From: an uncultured Bacteroidales bacterium
GTDB taxonomy: Bacteria; Bacteroidota; Bacteroidia; Bacteroidales; Paludibacteraceae
DNA length: 26,763 nucleotides
NCBI GenBank assembly: GCA_937915765.1
Contig: CALGHE010000056.1
Span: 1 to 26,763 of the forward strand
Direction: 5' to 3'
The number at the start of each line of letters is the position of its first letter. Position 1 is the first letter of the stretch. Positions 6,892 to 15,239 of the stretch are shown here, piece after piece. The notes beneath the pieces are model-generated. The model was not told where the DNA came from. It ran no database searches and worked only from the letters and a program-made list of their open reading frames with translations. The position numbers were made by a program, and so were the translations under genes.

Positions 6892-7533
6892 TTATAATTT
6901 TCTGATAAGAGTCATTCCGTCTCGGATAGGGACGATAACCTTTTGGAACCTGTTGTCGGAGGCCACAAGGTCGTTGAATTTCATTATGCCGACGGTCTGC
7001 GCGTCTTTGCTTTCCGTCTCAAGCACGTGGCCGTCCCACAGCGTGTTGTCAGCAATTATGACCCCGCCTTTCCTCAGCTTCGGATAGACAGCGTCAAGAT
7101 ATTGCACGTAGTGCCGTTTGTTGCCATCCATAAAGACGACGTCAAACGTCAAGTCGAGAGAGGGTATGATGTCCAGGGCGTCGCCGATATGCAGCTTCAC
7201 TTTAGCTCCGTCCGTTCCGGCTTCGTCAAAGACATTCAGCAGAAAATCCTCCATTTCATCGTTGATTTCGATGGTGTGCAGCTCTCCGTCGGCAGGGAGC
7301 GCCTCCGCCATGCACAGAGCAGAATAGCCTGTGAACGTTCCTATTTCGAGGATGTTTTTTGGCGACATCATGTTGCAGAACATTTTCAGAAGTCTGCCTT
7401 GCAGATGCCCGGACAGCATGCGCGGCTTCAGCGTGTAAAGATTGGTGTCGCGCGTCAGTTTTTTCAGAAAATCAGGTTCCCTGTCGATATGTTGAAGAAT
7501 ATACTCTTCGAGTTGTACATCATTTGCCTTCAT
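6892..7533 (-). CDS. SAM-dependent O-methyltransferase (COG4122, TrmR/CCoAOMT-like)
   Basis: 213 residues. The Rossmann-fold signature ILEIGTFTGYSALCMAEAL (E63 to about 79) binds S-adenosylmethionine, with E89 (HTIEIND) for the ribose. D136 in VVFMDGNK and D162-N163 in IIADNTLW are the metal ligands of the cation-dependent O-methyltransferase family 3. Bacterial members methylate small catechols or, in the TrmR (YrrM) branch, 5-hydroxyuridine in tRNA; the length and the short N-terminus (LEEYILQHIDREP) fit the TrmR-like branch, but this cannot be settled here. First gene of a three-gene operon. The TATCTTTG promoter box ends only 5 nt before the ATG, so the mRNA may have almost no leader. Confidence 0.85.
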   Translation of the reverse strand: MKANDVQLEEYILQHIDREPDFLKKLTRDTNLYTLKPRMLSGHLQGRLLKMFCNMMSPKNILEIGTFTGYSALCMAEALPADGELHTIEINDEMEDFLLNVFDEAGTDGAKVKLHIGDALDIIPSLDLTFDVVFMDGNKRHYVQYLDAVYPKLRKGGVIIADNTLWDGHVLETESKDAQTVGIMKFNDLVASDNRFQKVIVPIRDGMTLIRKL

Positions 7534-7538
7534 GTGTG

Positions 7539-7546
7539 CAAAGATA
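7539..7546 (-). promoter_or_regulatory. -7 box of the methyltransferase operon
   Basis: Reads TATCTTTG on the minus strand, an exact TAnnTTTG box, and ends 5 nt before the start codon. TTCTG lies about 18 nt upstream as a weak -33 element. Transcription would begin at or next to the ATG. Confidence 0.5.
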
Positions 7547-7617
7547 GTGTTTATGGCGCAAAAACAGAAAAAGTTTTGTCTAAAATAAGAAGTATTGATA
7601 GAGTTTTTGCTCGTATA

Positions 7618-7649
7618 TTTTTAAAATTCATTACTTAAACCTATATTTG
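7618..7649 (+). promoter_or_regulatory. candidate promoter of the aldo/keto reductase gene
   Basis: TATATTTG (7642-7649) is an exact -7 box, with a T run (7618-7622) 19 bp upstream in the -33 position. It predicts a leader of about 100 nt. Confidence 0.45.
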
Positions 7650-7677
7650 TGGCATGAAAGTTGAAACAGGTCTGTTT

Positions 7678-7722
7678 GTCTGAAAACAAGAACATTGGAT
7701 TTGGCCGGCAGATGTTTCAGAC
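7678..7722 (+). promoter_or_regulatory. leader stem-loop before the aldo/keto reductase
   Basis: GTCTGAAA (7678-7685) and TTTCAGAC (7715-7722) pair perfectly over a 29-nt loop inside the predicted leader. A smaller palindrome AAACAGgtCTGTTT lies just before it (around 7665-7678). There is no T run, so it is not a terminator. Role unknown. Confidence 0.4.
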
Positions 7723-7755
7723 TTCTTTAGGAAATTTTTAATTGTTAAAGTATAA

Positions 7756-9606
7756 ATGGACACAAAGGAAAAGAATATGTCTCGACGCTCTTTCTTAAAG
7801 GCGTTTGGCGCTGGCGCTGTGACCGCAACTGCTATCATGGCAGGTTGCACGCCGAAAGAGAATACGGTCAAGAGCGGTCTGGCCGACGAAAATGTTCCGA
7901 CAGACAAGATGACTTACCGGACGAATCTGCACGGCGACAAGGTTTCGCTGCTCGGGTACGGCTGTATGCGTCTGCCTACTGAAAAAGGGGTGAGCGGAAG
8001 AGAAGATGATAAAAGCAATATAGATCAAGAGCGTGTGAACCAAATGGTTGACTATGCGATTGAGCATGGCGTGAATTTCTTCGACACATCTCCGGCTTAT
8101 TGTCAGGGACGTTCGGAAAAGTCTATAGGGATAGCTCTGAGCAGACATAAAAGGGAGGATTTCTTCATCTCCACAAAGTTGTCTAATTTCGGCGATTATT
8201 CTCGTGAGGCGTCTCTCGAAATGTACAGGAACTCGTTCACAGAGCTGCAGGTTGACTACATAGATTACTATCTGCTGCATGCGGTTGGCGGCGGCGAGGA
8301 TGCTATGAAGGTGCTGTACGACCGTTACTTCAACAACGGCATGCTGGACTTCCTTATAGAGGAGCGCAAAGCCGGACGGATCAGAAATCTTGGGTTCTCG
8401 TATCATGGCGACATAAGGGTGTACGACTATTTGCTGTCGCTGCACGACAAGATTAAGTGGGACTTTGTCCTTATTCAGCATAATTATGTGGATTGGAATC
8501 ATGCTAAGGAGGTTAATCCGGGGAACACAAATTCGGAATATCTTTACGGCGAACTTGTTAAGCGCAATATACCGGCACTTGTGATGGAGCCGCTTCTTGG
8601 CGGACGTCTGGCATCTCTTAGCAATAAGTCTAACAAGAGGCTGAAAGAGAGAGAGCCGGAGGCGAGCGTGGCTTCGTGGGCTTTCCGCTTCGCAGGGTCG
8701 CAGGAGAAAATCTTGTCGGTCATCAGTGGCATGACGTATATTGAGCATCTGAAGGAGAATGTCAAGACTTATTCTCCGCTGAAGCCGTTGAACAGCGACG
8801 AGTTCGAGTTGCTGGAAAAGATTGCGGTGGCGTTTGTGAATAACAGGCTCGCAGTGCCTTGCACAGCTTGTCAGTATTGCATGCCTTGTCCGTACGGATT
8901 GGACATTCCGGGTATTTTCTCGCATCTGAACAAATGTCTGGACGAGGGCAATGTGATACAGGACAGGAAGGATAAAAGGTATGCGGAGGCGCGCAAGGCG
9001 TTCCTGATTGGGTACGACAGAAAGGTGCCTAAGCTGCGTCAGGCTAATCATTGCATAGATTGCGGTCACTGCCTGCCTCATTGTCCGCAGAGAATCGAAA
9101 TCGGCAAGGAGATGCAGCGCATAGACCGTATTGTGGAGGAACTGAAGATTGACGGGGCTGACCTCGGTCAGGTAGCAAGGCTCACCTCTCTTTTTAGGCT
9201 TCTCGAAAACGGCAAGCACTCTTGCGTGGTGAGCAATCGCGAGGAGACGCGTACGTTCGGCAAGAACGGCGTGAATGATCTGTATGATTTGTACAAGTCG
9301 TCTGACAAGTTTCTGGACGGGGCGCTTATGGCGGATAAGATTGTAGGGCAGGGAGCTGCGGCTCTGATGGTGCTTGGTGGCGTGAAGGGTGTACGCACTC
9401 GTGTTGTGACAAAACCGGCTTTGGAGATGCTTAAGAAAAATGACGTGAAGGTTATTTATGACGAGGTCGTGCCGCACGTTATAAATAGGAACAAGGATGG
9501 TCAATGCCCTTTGGACAGCCGTCTGAACGGTATTGACAGCGCAGACAAGGCGTTGCCGGTAATAGAGCAGTTTATGAAGGATTTGAAAGAGGGCAAGGTC
9601 TTTTGA
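7756..9606 (+). CDS. Tat-exported aldo/keto reductase with Fe-S region, fused to DUF1893
   Basis: 616 residues with four parts. (1) A perfect twin-arginine signal SRRSFLK (9-15), then a hydrophobic stretch ending IMAGC (C31), so it may be a folded, lipid-anchored periplasmic protein. (2) An aldo/keto reductase barrel (about 52-340) with the catalytic tetrad D110, Y115, K141, H175. (3) A ferredoxin-like region: C369, C372, C375, C378 followed by Pro, and C433, C436, C439, C443 followed by Pro, enough for two [4Fe-4S] clusters. (4) Residues about 475-605 match DUF1893 (the TM1506 family, deaminase-like fold): ENGKHSCVVSNREETRTFGK, GALMADKIVGQGAAALMVLG, HVINRN, GQCPLD. Reductase and DUF1893 are usually separate genes in Bacteroidetes, as far as I know, so the fusion is notable. 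No frameshift is seen. Substrate unknown; single-gene unit with its own promoter and terminator. Confidence 0.9.
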   Translation: MDTKEKNMSRRSFLKAFGAGAVTATAIMAGCTPKENTVKSGLADENVPTDKMTYRTNLHGDKVSLLGYGCMRLPTEKGVSGREDDKSNIDQERVNQMVDYAIEHGVNFFDTSPAYCQGRSEKSIGIALSRHKREDFFISTKLSNFGDYSREASLEMYRNSFTELQVDYIDYYLLHAVGGGEDAMKVLYDRYFNNGMLDFLIEERKAGRIRNLGFSYHGDIRVYDYLLSLHDKIKWDFVLIQHNYVDWNHAKEVNPGNTNSEYLYGELVKRNIPALVMEPLLGGRLASLSNKSNKRLKEREPEASVASWAFRFAGSQEKILSVISGMTYIEHLKENVKTYSPLKPLNSDEFELLEKIAVAFVNNRLAVPCTACQYCMPCPYGLDIPGIFSHLNKCLDEGNVIQDRKDKRYAEARKAFLIGYDRKVPKLRQANHCIDCGHCLPHCPQRIEIGKEMQRIDRIVEELKIDGADLGQVARLTSLFRLLENGKHSCVVSNREETRTFGKNGVNDLYDLYKSSDKFLDGALMADKIVGQGAAALMVLGGVKGVRTRVVTKPALEMLKKNDVKVIYDEVVPHVINRNKDGQCPLDSRLNGIDSADKALPVIEQFMKDLKEGKVF

Positions 9607-9629
9607 CAAATCTGTCAGAATATATGAAG

Positions 9630-9663
9630 AAAGCCGAAGAACGTGATGCTCTTCGGCTTTTTC
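9630..9663 (+). terminator. intrinsic terminator of the reductase gene
   Basis: AAAGCCGAAGA (9630-9640) and TCTTCGGCTTT (9650-9660) form a perfect 11-bp stem with a 9-nt loop and end in a T run. It lies between convergent genes and may also act for the cellulase gene on the minus strand. Confidence 0.85.
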
Positions 9664-9684
9664 TGTTTGTGTTAATCAGTCTAT

Positions 9685-11472
9685 TTATTTGATGACTTTG
9701 TAACTAGCTTTTGTGCCGCAGTTTGTCGAGATAGCCACGAAGTACTCGCCTTTGCTCAAATCGTCTGTTTTGATGATGACAGGGAAGAATCCGCACATCT
9801 TTTCAACCTTTACAACAGCGCCGTTAGCAGAAAAGAGCTGAACGGTAATCTCTCCGTTGCAGTTGTTTTCGACAGGGTCTGCCACGATGTAATTTTCAAA
9901 CAGCGTTGGGTAAACATTGTAGTTCAAGTCGTTTTGAACAAGAGCGTTTGAAGTCGAAGGCACTGGGTCCTTTTCTGCGACAATGCTTGCGATAGCCGCG
10001 ATGAACGGAGCGTTATAGTCGCATCCGCCTTCTGTCTCTGTGTAGCTTGCACCGCCTTCAATAACATTTTCAAAAACGCCAAAGCTAGAAGGTCCGCCGA
10101 TAACGCCGCCGCTCGCAAACATAAAGTCGCAAGAGTTCTTCTCATTAGAAGGCGGGTTGTCATCGCGTCCCATCGCGTTTCTGTGGTGAATGCGGAAGTG
10201 CATGTCGCCCTTGAACCCGTGAAGGAACGTGTGGTTGAACTCGTTGTTGCCAAGCACGTAGTCAACAATCCTCAAATTGAATTTCTTCGCCTCTTCAATA
10301 TTTTCAGAAGAGCTTATCACGCCGTCTTCCACAAGTTTCACATAAAGAGCGGCTGCGGCTGCTCCGCCAAGAGCAAGCTTGTTTGTTCCCCATCTGCTTT
10401 GATAGTAAGGGAAGCCGTTGGATGTGATTTCTCCGTGCTTTGTATGTCTTATGTGCAAGTCGAACACGTTTTTCTGCAAGAAGCTTGCGAACGTTCCGCC
10501 GGCGCCATTGTTTGCAGAAGGAGAGTTCTTCGCAATGTAGTAATAAGCGTAGTCCGCCATAGTGTCCCAAGCCAACGGCGAGTTAGACTCCCATTTGTTC
10601 TGAAGATAGCCGGTTGCGTCAGAGAGGTATTTGTCTTCGCCAGTCAGTTCGTAAAGCAGGATTGCAGCAAGAGAAAGTTCGTCTGTCCACTCTGAGTTTG
10701 GACTTCCGTAGAACTCAGGGATAGGAGCGTGAGCTGATTTGTTCTTTACTGCAAAATTATAAGCCTTTACAGCGTAAGTTTTGCAAAGCTCTTTGTAGTC
10801 GTTGTCCGGGTAGAGACGGGCCATCAAAGAGAGAGCAGCCGAGTATGCCGCAGCCTGAGGTCCGCCCTTGTCAGTGGCAGTCCATACCGGACGAGGGTCT
10901 CCGCCGTTTGCCGTTCCTCTGTCAGACTGAGCCGAAGAAGTTCTCCACTCCCTGTGGTCGGAAGCGTCGCCTACATAGTAAACAAAAGTGTTGTCGTCTA
11001 TGAATGATTTGATGAAATAGTCAGTCGCAATTTTGGCTTCGTCCAGCACGTCCGCAATGCCGTTAGAAGCGCCATACTCTCCGTCGTAGTTGTCCTGAAA
11101 AGCTTCAGGCCACAAGTCGTACGCAACGAGCAGCGATGTTGCGGCATATCCCATAGTTGTGCCCACCTTGATGTGGTCGCCGCAGTCATGCCAGCCACCG
11201 GTGAGGTCATAATTGCCGTTGCCGCCGCCGTTGACAGACCCTTGACCGTCCTTTGTGTGGCAGTATTTTTTAGAGACGTTCGGATTGTCGTGCAGCATCC
11301 AGTTGTGAGTGTCGCCGCAACGTTGTCCGCCGAAAAATTTCAGACCCATGTTCAGTGCGGTGCGGTAATCGTCGTTAGAAAAGCTGGAGCTGTACGACGA
11401 GTAGTCGTAGGCGTTGGCGCTCGCGCAGCAAAGAACCGAGCCGATTAGCGCAGAATACAGTTTGTTCTTCAT
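9685..11472 (-). CDS. secreted glycoside hydrolase family 9 cellulase with T9SS sorting domain
   Basis: 595 residues. A signal peptide (1-21, ending ANA) leads to a GH9 catalytic domain (about 30-500) that cuts beta-1,4-glucan with inversion. The catalytic signatures are present: DLTGGWHDCGDHIKVG with D96 and D99 (the base pair), HHRNAMGRDD near 429-437, and TETEGGCDYNAPF with E481 as the catalytic acid. The cellulase lacks an obvious Ig-like or carbohydrate-binding domain. Residues about 512-595 are a type IX secretion C-terminal domain: NYNVYPTLFENYIV (YPT where YPNP is usual), a SANGAVVKVE strand, LSKGEYFVAI and an ending ASYKVIK. It should cross the outer membrane and be attached to the surface or released. 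Single gene downstream of asnS, with its own promoter box 5 nt before the ATG. Confidence 0.93.
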   Translation of the reverse strand: MKNKLYSALIGSVLCCASANAYDYSSYSSSFSNDDYRTALNMGLKFFGGQRCGDTHNWMLHDNPNVSKKYCHTKDGQGSVNGGGNGNYDLTGGWHDCGDHIKVGTTMGYAATSLLVAYDLWPEAFQDNYDGEYGASNGIADVLDEAKIATDYFIKSFIDDNTFVYYVGDASDHREWRTSSAQSDRGTANGGDPRPVWTATDKGGPQAAAYSAALSLMARLYPDNDYKELCKTYAVKAYNFAVKNKSAHAPIPEFYGSPNSEWTDELSLAAILLYELTGEDKYLSDATGYLQNKWESNSPLAWDTMADYAYYYIAKNSPSANNGAGGTFASFLQKNVFDLHIRHTKHGEITSNGFPYYQSRWGTNKLALGGAAAAALYVKLVEDGVISSSENIEEAKKFNLRIVDYVLGNNEFNHTFLHGFKGDMHFRIHHRNAMGRDDNPPSNEKNSCDFMFASGGVIGGPSSFGVFENVIEGGASYTETEGGCDYNAPFIAAIASIVAEKDPVPSTSNALVQNDLNYNVYPTLFENYIVADPVENNCNGEITVQLFSANGAVVKVEKMCGFFPVIIKTDDLSKGEYFVAISTNCGTKASYKVIK

Positions 11473-11477
11473 AAAAT

Positions 11478-11508
11478 CAAATTTAATCCATTGTTGGAAG
11501 TTAGAAAA
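11478..11508 (-). promoter_or_regulatory. promoter of the cellulase gene
   Basis: On the minus strand TTTT (11505-11508), 19 bp, then TAAATTTG (11478-11485), an exact TAnnTTTG box. Only 5 nt separate it from the ATG at 11472, predicting a nearly leaderless mRNA. Confidence 0.5.
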
Positions 11509-11512
11509 GCAA

Positions 11513-11549
11513 GAGGGCTGTTCGCCGCTCCTGTTATTAAGACAGCCTC
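11513..11549 (-). other. inverted repeat upstream of the cellulase promoter
   Basis: GGCTGT (11516-11521) and ACAGCC (11542-11547) pair, with weaker flanking matches, over a 20-nt loop. On the minus strand a short pyrimidine tract follows (TTGCTTTTCT). It may be a second terminator for asnS read-through or a regulator site in front of the cellulase promoter. Confidence 0.35.
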
Positions 11550-11607
11550 CTTAAAGAAGATAAGGAACCGCAAAATAAGTTCCATACCATATTAATATAG
11601 AAGCAAA

Positions 11608-11632
11608 GAAGGCAGGAAAGCCCCGCCTTCTA
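11608..11632 (-). terminator. terminator of asnS
   Basis: AGAAGGC (11608-11614) and GCCTTCT (11626-11632) form a stem, extended inward by GC pairs, just after the asnS stop. The tract after it on the minus strand is T-rich but interrupted (TTTGCTTCT). Confidence 0.6.
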
Positions 11633-11645
11633 TATGTGACTCAAA

Positions 11646-13049
11646 TTAGAAATCCGCGCTCTTCGGAGTACGAGGGAACGGAATGACATCACGAATGTTA
11701 GACATTCCGGTGACGAACAGAAGCAGTCTTTCGAAGCCAAGTCCGAATCCTGAATGAGGGCAGGAGCCGAAGCGTCTTGTGTCAAGATACCACCACATGT
11801 CTTTCATCGGAATATTAAGTTCCTCGATTCTCTTAGAAAGTTTTTCGTAGTCAGCTTCACGTTCAGAGCCGCCGATAATTTCGCCGATAGCAGGGAAGAG
11901 AACGTCCATGGCGCGGACAGTCTTTCCGTCTTCGTTCTGCTTCATGTAGAACGCCTTGATTTCCTTTGGATAATCAGTCAGGATAACCGGACGTTTGAAG
12001 TGCTCTTCCACCAAGAAGCGTTCGTGCTCAGAAGCCAAGTCGCATCCCCAGTAAACCGGAAACTCGAACTTATGACCTTTAGCCACAGCCTCTTCCAGAA
12101 TCTTGATGCCGTCTGTGTAAGGCAAGCGGACGAACGAACCTTCGAGCACGCTTTTCAGACGTTCGATAAGGCTCTTGTCTATCATGTCGTTGAGGAACTT
12201 GATGTCGTCAGCGCAATTGTCCAAAGCCCACTGCACGCAATATTTGATGAACTCTTCAGCTAAGTCCATGTTGTCGTTGATGTCGTTGAACGCAACTTCA
12301 GGCTCAATCATCCAGAACTCTGCAAGGTGGCGCGGAGTGTTGGAGTTTTCGGCGCGGAAAGTAGGGCCGAATGTGTAGATCGCACCGAGAGCTGTAGCCG
12401 CAAGTTCGCCTTCCAACTGACCAGACACAGTCAAGCTTGCCTGCTTCCCGAAGAAGTCGCTGTCATATTTGATGGAGCCGTTCTCGTCTTTCTTCAGGTC
12501 GTACAAATTCATTGTTGTGACCTGGAACATCTGTCCCGCGCCCTCGCAGTCAGAAGCCGTTATGATAGGAGTGTGGAAATAGAAGAACCCTCTGTCATGG
12601 AAGAACTTGTGAATTGCGATTGCCATGTTGTGGCGGATGCGAAACACAGCGCCGAAAGTGTTTGTGCGCGGACGCAAATGCGCAATCTCGCGAAGGAACT
12701 CCATTGAATGCCCCTTTTTCTGAAGGGGATAAGTGTTAGGGTCTGCAAGCCCGTATATTTCAATACTTTCGGCCTGCACTTCCACGGTCTGGCCTTTGCC
12801 AAGCGACTCTGTGAGCGTGCCGACAACGCTTATGCAGGCGCCTGTCGTGATGTCTTTCAGAACAGACTCGCTGATCTTGTCTGCGTCGATAACAATCTGT
12901 ATGTTGTTGATGGTAGAACCGTCGTTTAGAGCTACAAAACTGACGTTCTTGTTGCCGCGCTTAGTTCTGACCCATCCTTTGATGTTGACTTGCTTGCCGA
13001 AGTCTGTCATTTTGATTGCGTCTGCAATCTTAGTCCTACGAATATCCAT
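11646..13049 (-). CDS. asnS: asparaginyl-tRNA synthetase
   Basis: 467 residues; charges tRNA(Asn) with asparagine in the cytoplasm. An N-terminal OB-fold anticodon-binding domain (about 15-105: VNIKGWVRTKRGNKNVSFVA) precedes the class II catalytic domain. Motif 2 is seen as FRAENSNTPRHLAEFWMIEP, and motif 3 as GFGLGFERLLLFVTG near the C-terminus (SGFGLGFERL). The NTPRHLAEF sequence and the length separate it from aspartyl- and lysyl-tRNA synthetases. The start at 13049 (MDIRRTKI) is preferred to an upstream one in the same frame, because the upstream part contains the predicted leader hairpin and promoter box. Read divergently from rpsA. Its mRNA is predicted to begin with a small GC-rich hairpin. 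Confidence 0.96.
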   Translation of the reverse strand: MDIRRTKIADAIKMTDFGKQVNIKGWVRTKRGNKNVSFVALNDGSTINNIQIVIDADKISESVLKDITTGACISVVGTLTESLGKGQTVEVQAESIEIYGLADPNTYPLQKKGHSMEFLREIAHLRPRTNTFGAVFRIRHNMAIAIHKFFHDRGFFYFHTPIITASDCEGAGQMFQVTTMNLYDLKKDENGSIKYDSDFFGKQASLTVSGQLEGELAATALGAIYTFGPTFRAENSNTPRHLAEFWMIEPEVAFNDINDNMDLAEEFIKYCVQWALDNCADDIKFLNDMIDKSLIERLKSVLEGSFVRLPYTDGIKILEEAVAKGHKFEFPVYWGCDLASEHERFLVEEHFKRPVILTDYPKEIKAFYMKQNEDGKTVRAMDVLFPAIGEIIGGSEREADYEKLSKRIEELNIPMKDMWWYLDTRRFGSCPHSGFGLGFERLLLFVTGMSNIRDVIPFPRTPKSADF

Positions 13050-13075
13050 TTTAATAAGTGTAAAGTTTCTTTTAT

Positions 13076-13105
13076 GCCGCGGAAAACATGCGGCTTGCAA
13101 ATTTA
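13076..13105 (-). promoter_or_regulatory. asnS -7 box and 5'-terminal hairpin
   Basis: On the minus strand TAAATTTG (13098-13105) is an exact -7 box. Immediately after it GCCGC (13090-13094) pairs with GCGGC (13076-13080) around a 9-nt loop, so the transcript would start with a hairpin, which may protect the mRNA 5' end. Confidence 0.45.
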
Positions 13106-13338
13106 TAAAAATAATATGAACGAATTGCGATTTTAAGTGTTAAATATTGGAAAGACGATGAAAAAGAGGCCTAAAAACGAGTCCGGACGTTGAGAAAGAG
13201 ACTTTGCGCAAGCTTTTTTGACGAATTTTTTTTTGCGGAAACGTCCACTGAGGCTGCGAAAAAAGAGGCGTATGTTTAGAAAATGATATTTTTTTGAAAA
13301 AAAACATAGGAATATGCACAATATTTAAAATAAAGTTG
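13106..13338. other. non-coding part of the asnS-rpsA divergent region
   Basis: The divergent gap from 13050 to 13409 is 360 bp. Outside the two promoters this part holds homopolymer A and T runs and one perfect inverted repeat, GGACGTT 13185-13191 with AACGTCC 13240-13246. Short reading frames here are low in complexity and not credible. No RNA gene is recognised. Confidence 0.5.
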
Positions 13339-13346
13339 TATTTTTG
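13339..13346 (+). promoter_or_regulatory. -7 box of rpsA and AT-rich leader
   Basis: TATTTTTG matches TAnnTTTG. The leader of about 57 nt that follows is almost pure A and T, with CTAATTA repeated three times (in 13368-13405), giving an unstructured ribosome entry site as expected in Bacteroidetes, which do not rely on Shine-Dalgarno pairing. Confidence 0.5.
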
Positions 13347-13409
13347 CGTGTGATTATACAATATAATGTCTAATTACTAATTAAACTTTTTTATTAACTA
13401 ATTAATTAA

Positions 13410-15194
13410 ATGAGCGATTTAACAAACAAGGTTAACCCGTTGGAAGGGTTTGACTGGGATGTTTATGAAAACGGCGACGTGTTCGCGAACGTAAGCAAAG
13501 AAGAATTGGAAGGCAAGTACGAGCAGACACTCAATGTTCTTAAGGACAAGGACGTTATGGTTGGTACTGTAATTTCAATGAACAAAAGAGAAGTTGTAGT
13601 TAATGTTGGCTACAAATCAGACGGTATCGTTCCTATGAACGAATTCCGCTACAATCCGGATCTTAAGATTGGCGACGAAGTTGAAGTTTACATCGAAAGT
13701 CCGGAAGACAAGAAGGGACAGTTGGTTCTTTCGCACAAGAAGGCTCGCGCGGCTCGTTCTTGGGAACGTGTTAACGCAGCTCTTGAAAACAATGAGATTA
13801 TCAAGGGATACATCAAATGTCGCACTAAGGGCGGTATGATTGTTGATGTGTTCGGTATTGAGGCTTTCTTGCCAGGTTCTCAGATTGACGTTAAGCCAAT
13901 CCGTGATTACGATGTATTCGTAGGCAAGACTATGGAATTCAAGGTTGTTAAAATCAACCACGAATTTAAGAATGTTGTCGTTTCTCACAAGGCTCTTATC
14001 GAAGCTGAGCTTGAACAGCAGAGAAAAGACATCATTTCTAAGTTGGAAAAAGGTCAGATCCTTGAAGGTACTGTTAAAAATATCACTTCTTACGGTGTGT
14101 TCATCGACCTTGGTGGCGTAGATGGTTTGATTCATATCACAGACCTTTCTTGGGGTCGTGTCACTCATCCTGAAGAAGTTGTTTCTTTGGATCAGAAGCT
14201 TAATGTTGTTATCCTTGAATTTGATGACGACAAGAAGCGTATCGCATTGGGCTTGAAGCAGTTGACTCCGCACCCATGGGATGCTCTTAGCGCTGATTTG
14301 AAGGTTGGCGACAAGGTTAAGGGTAAAGTTGTCGTTATGGCTGACTACGGAGCTTTCGTTGAAATCGCAACTGGCGTGGAAGGCTTGATTCACGTTTCTG
14401 AAATGTCTTGGTCTCAGCACTTGCGCAGCGCTCAGGACTTCATGAACGTTGGCGACGAAGTTGAGGCTGTTATCTTGACTTTGGACCGTGACGAGAGAAA
14501 GATGTCTTTGGGTATCAAGCAGCTTAAGGCTGACCCATGGGACGCTATCGAAACTAAATATGCTGTTAGCAGCAAGCACACTGCTAAGGTTCGCAACTTC
14601 ACAAACTTCGGCGTGTTCGTTGAAATCGAAGAAGGTGTTGACGGCTTGATTCACATTTCTGACCTTTCTTGGACTAAGAAGGTTAAGCATCCGTCAGAAT
14701 TTACTCAGATCGGTGCTGACATCGAAGTTCAGGTTCTTGAAATCGACAAAGAAAACCGCCGTTTGAGTCTAGGACACAAACAGCTTGAAGAAAACCCTTG
14801 GGATGTGTTTGAAACTGTGTTCACAGTTGACTCAATCCACGAAGGTACTATAACTGAAATGATGGACAAAGGTGCGGTAGTCGCTCTTCCTTATGGTGTA
14901 GAAGGTTTTGCTACTCCTAAACATTTGGTTAAGGAAGATGGCTCGCAAGCACAAGTTGAAGAAAAATTGGAGTTCAAGGTTATCGAATTCAACAAGGATT
15001 CTAAGAGAATCATCCTTTCTCATAGCCGTATCTTCGAAGATACTCAGAAGGAAGATGGTGAAAAGAAGGAATTCAGAAAGAAGAAGTCTTCTAAGAAGGC
15101 TGAAACTGTAAGCACTTCTTTGGAAAAGACAACTCTTGGTGACATTGAAGAATTGGCTGCTTTGAAGGACCAGTTGGATGCTAAGGGAAAATAA
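13410..15194 (+). CDS. rpsA: 30S ribosomal protein S1
   Basis: 594 residues with six S1 RNA-binding repeats at about 45-112, 130-195, 213-282, 298-368, 385-455 and 470-540; repeats 3-5 carry the classic GVFIDLGGVDGLIHITDLSW type motif, and the last is diverged (GAVVALPYGVEGFATPKHL). A basic tail EFRKKKSSKKAE and an acidic helix close the protein. S1 holds mRNA on the small ribosomal subunit and is essential for translation start. Codon choice is strongly biased (GAA far over GAG, many AAG, GTT and GCT), unlike the GAG-rich genes around it, as expected for very high expression. Start is the only ATG after the AT-rich leader. The OmpA-family gene follows after 45 bp. Confidence 0.97.
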   Translation: MSDLTNKVNPLEGFDWDVYENGDVFANVSKEELEGKYEQTLNVLKDKDVMVGTVISMNKREVVVNVGYKSDGIVPMNEFRYNPDLKIGDEVEVYIESPEDKKGQLVLSHKKARAARSWERVNAALENNEIIKGYIKCRTKGGMIVDVFGIEAFLPGSQIDVKPIRDYDVFVGKTMEFKVVKINHEFKNVVVSHKALIEAELEQQRKDIISKLEKGQILEGTVKNITSYGVFIDLGGVDGLIHITDLSWGRVTHPEEVVSLDQKLNVVILEFDDDKKRIALGLKQLTPHPWDALSADLKVGDKVKGKVVVMADYGAFVEIATGVEGLIHVSEMSWSQHLRSAQDFMNVGDEVEAVILTLDRDERKMSLGIKQLKADPWDAIETKYAVSSKHTAKVRNFTNFGVFVEIEEGVDGLIHISDLSWTKKVKHPSEFTQIGADIEVQVLEIDKENRRLSLGHKQLEENPWDVFETVFTVDSIHEGTITEMMDKGAVVALPYGVEGFATPKHLVKEDGSQAQVEEKLEFKVIEFNKDSKRIILSHSRIFEDTQKEDGEKKEFRKKKSSKKAETVSTSLEKTTLGDIEELAALKDQLDAKGK

Positions 15195-15239
15195 TTGTTA
15201 ATTTTTTAAGAACAATAATTTAAATTTTAAATTGAATAT

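Noticed and set aside
7795..9609. A 604-codon open frame antisense to the aldo/keto reductase
   Set aside because: It is the mirror of a real gene with intact catalytic and Fe-S motifs; the antisense product has no domain and an odd composition rich in His, Arg and Leu.
13133..13361. Two short minus-strand frames in the asnS-rpsA gap
   Set aside because: Phe/Lys-rich low-complexity peptides from A and T runs, overlapping the rpsA promoter.
13617..14690. A 357-codon frame antisense to rpsA
   Set aside because: Arises from the strong codon bias of rpsA; its repeats mirror the S1 repeats.
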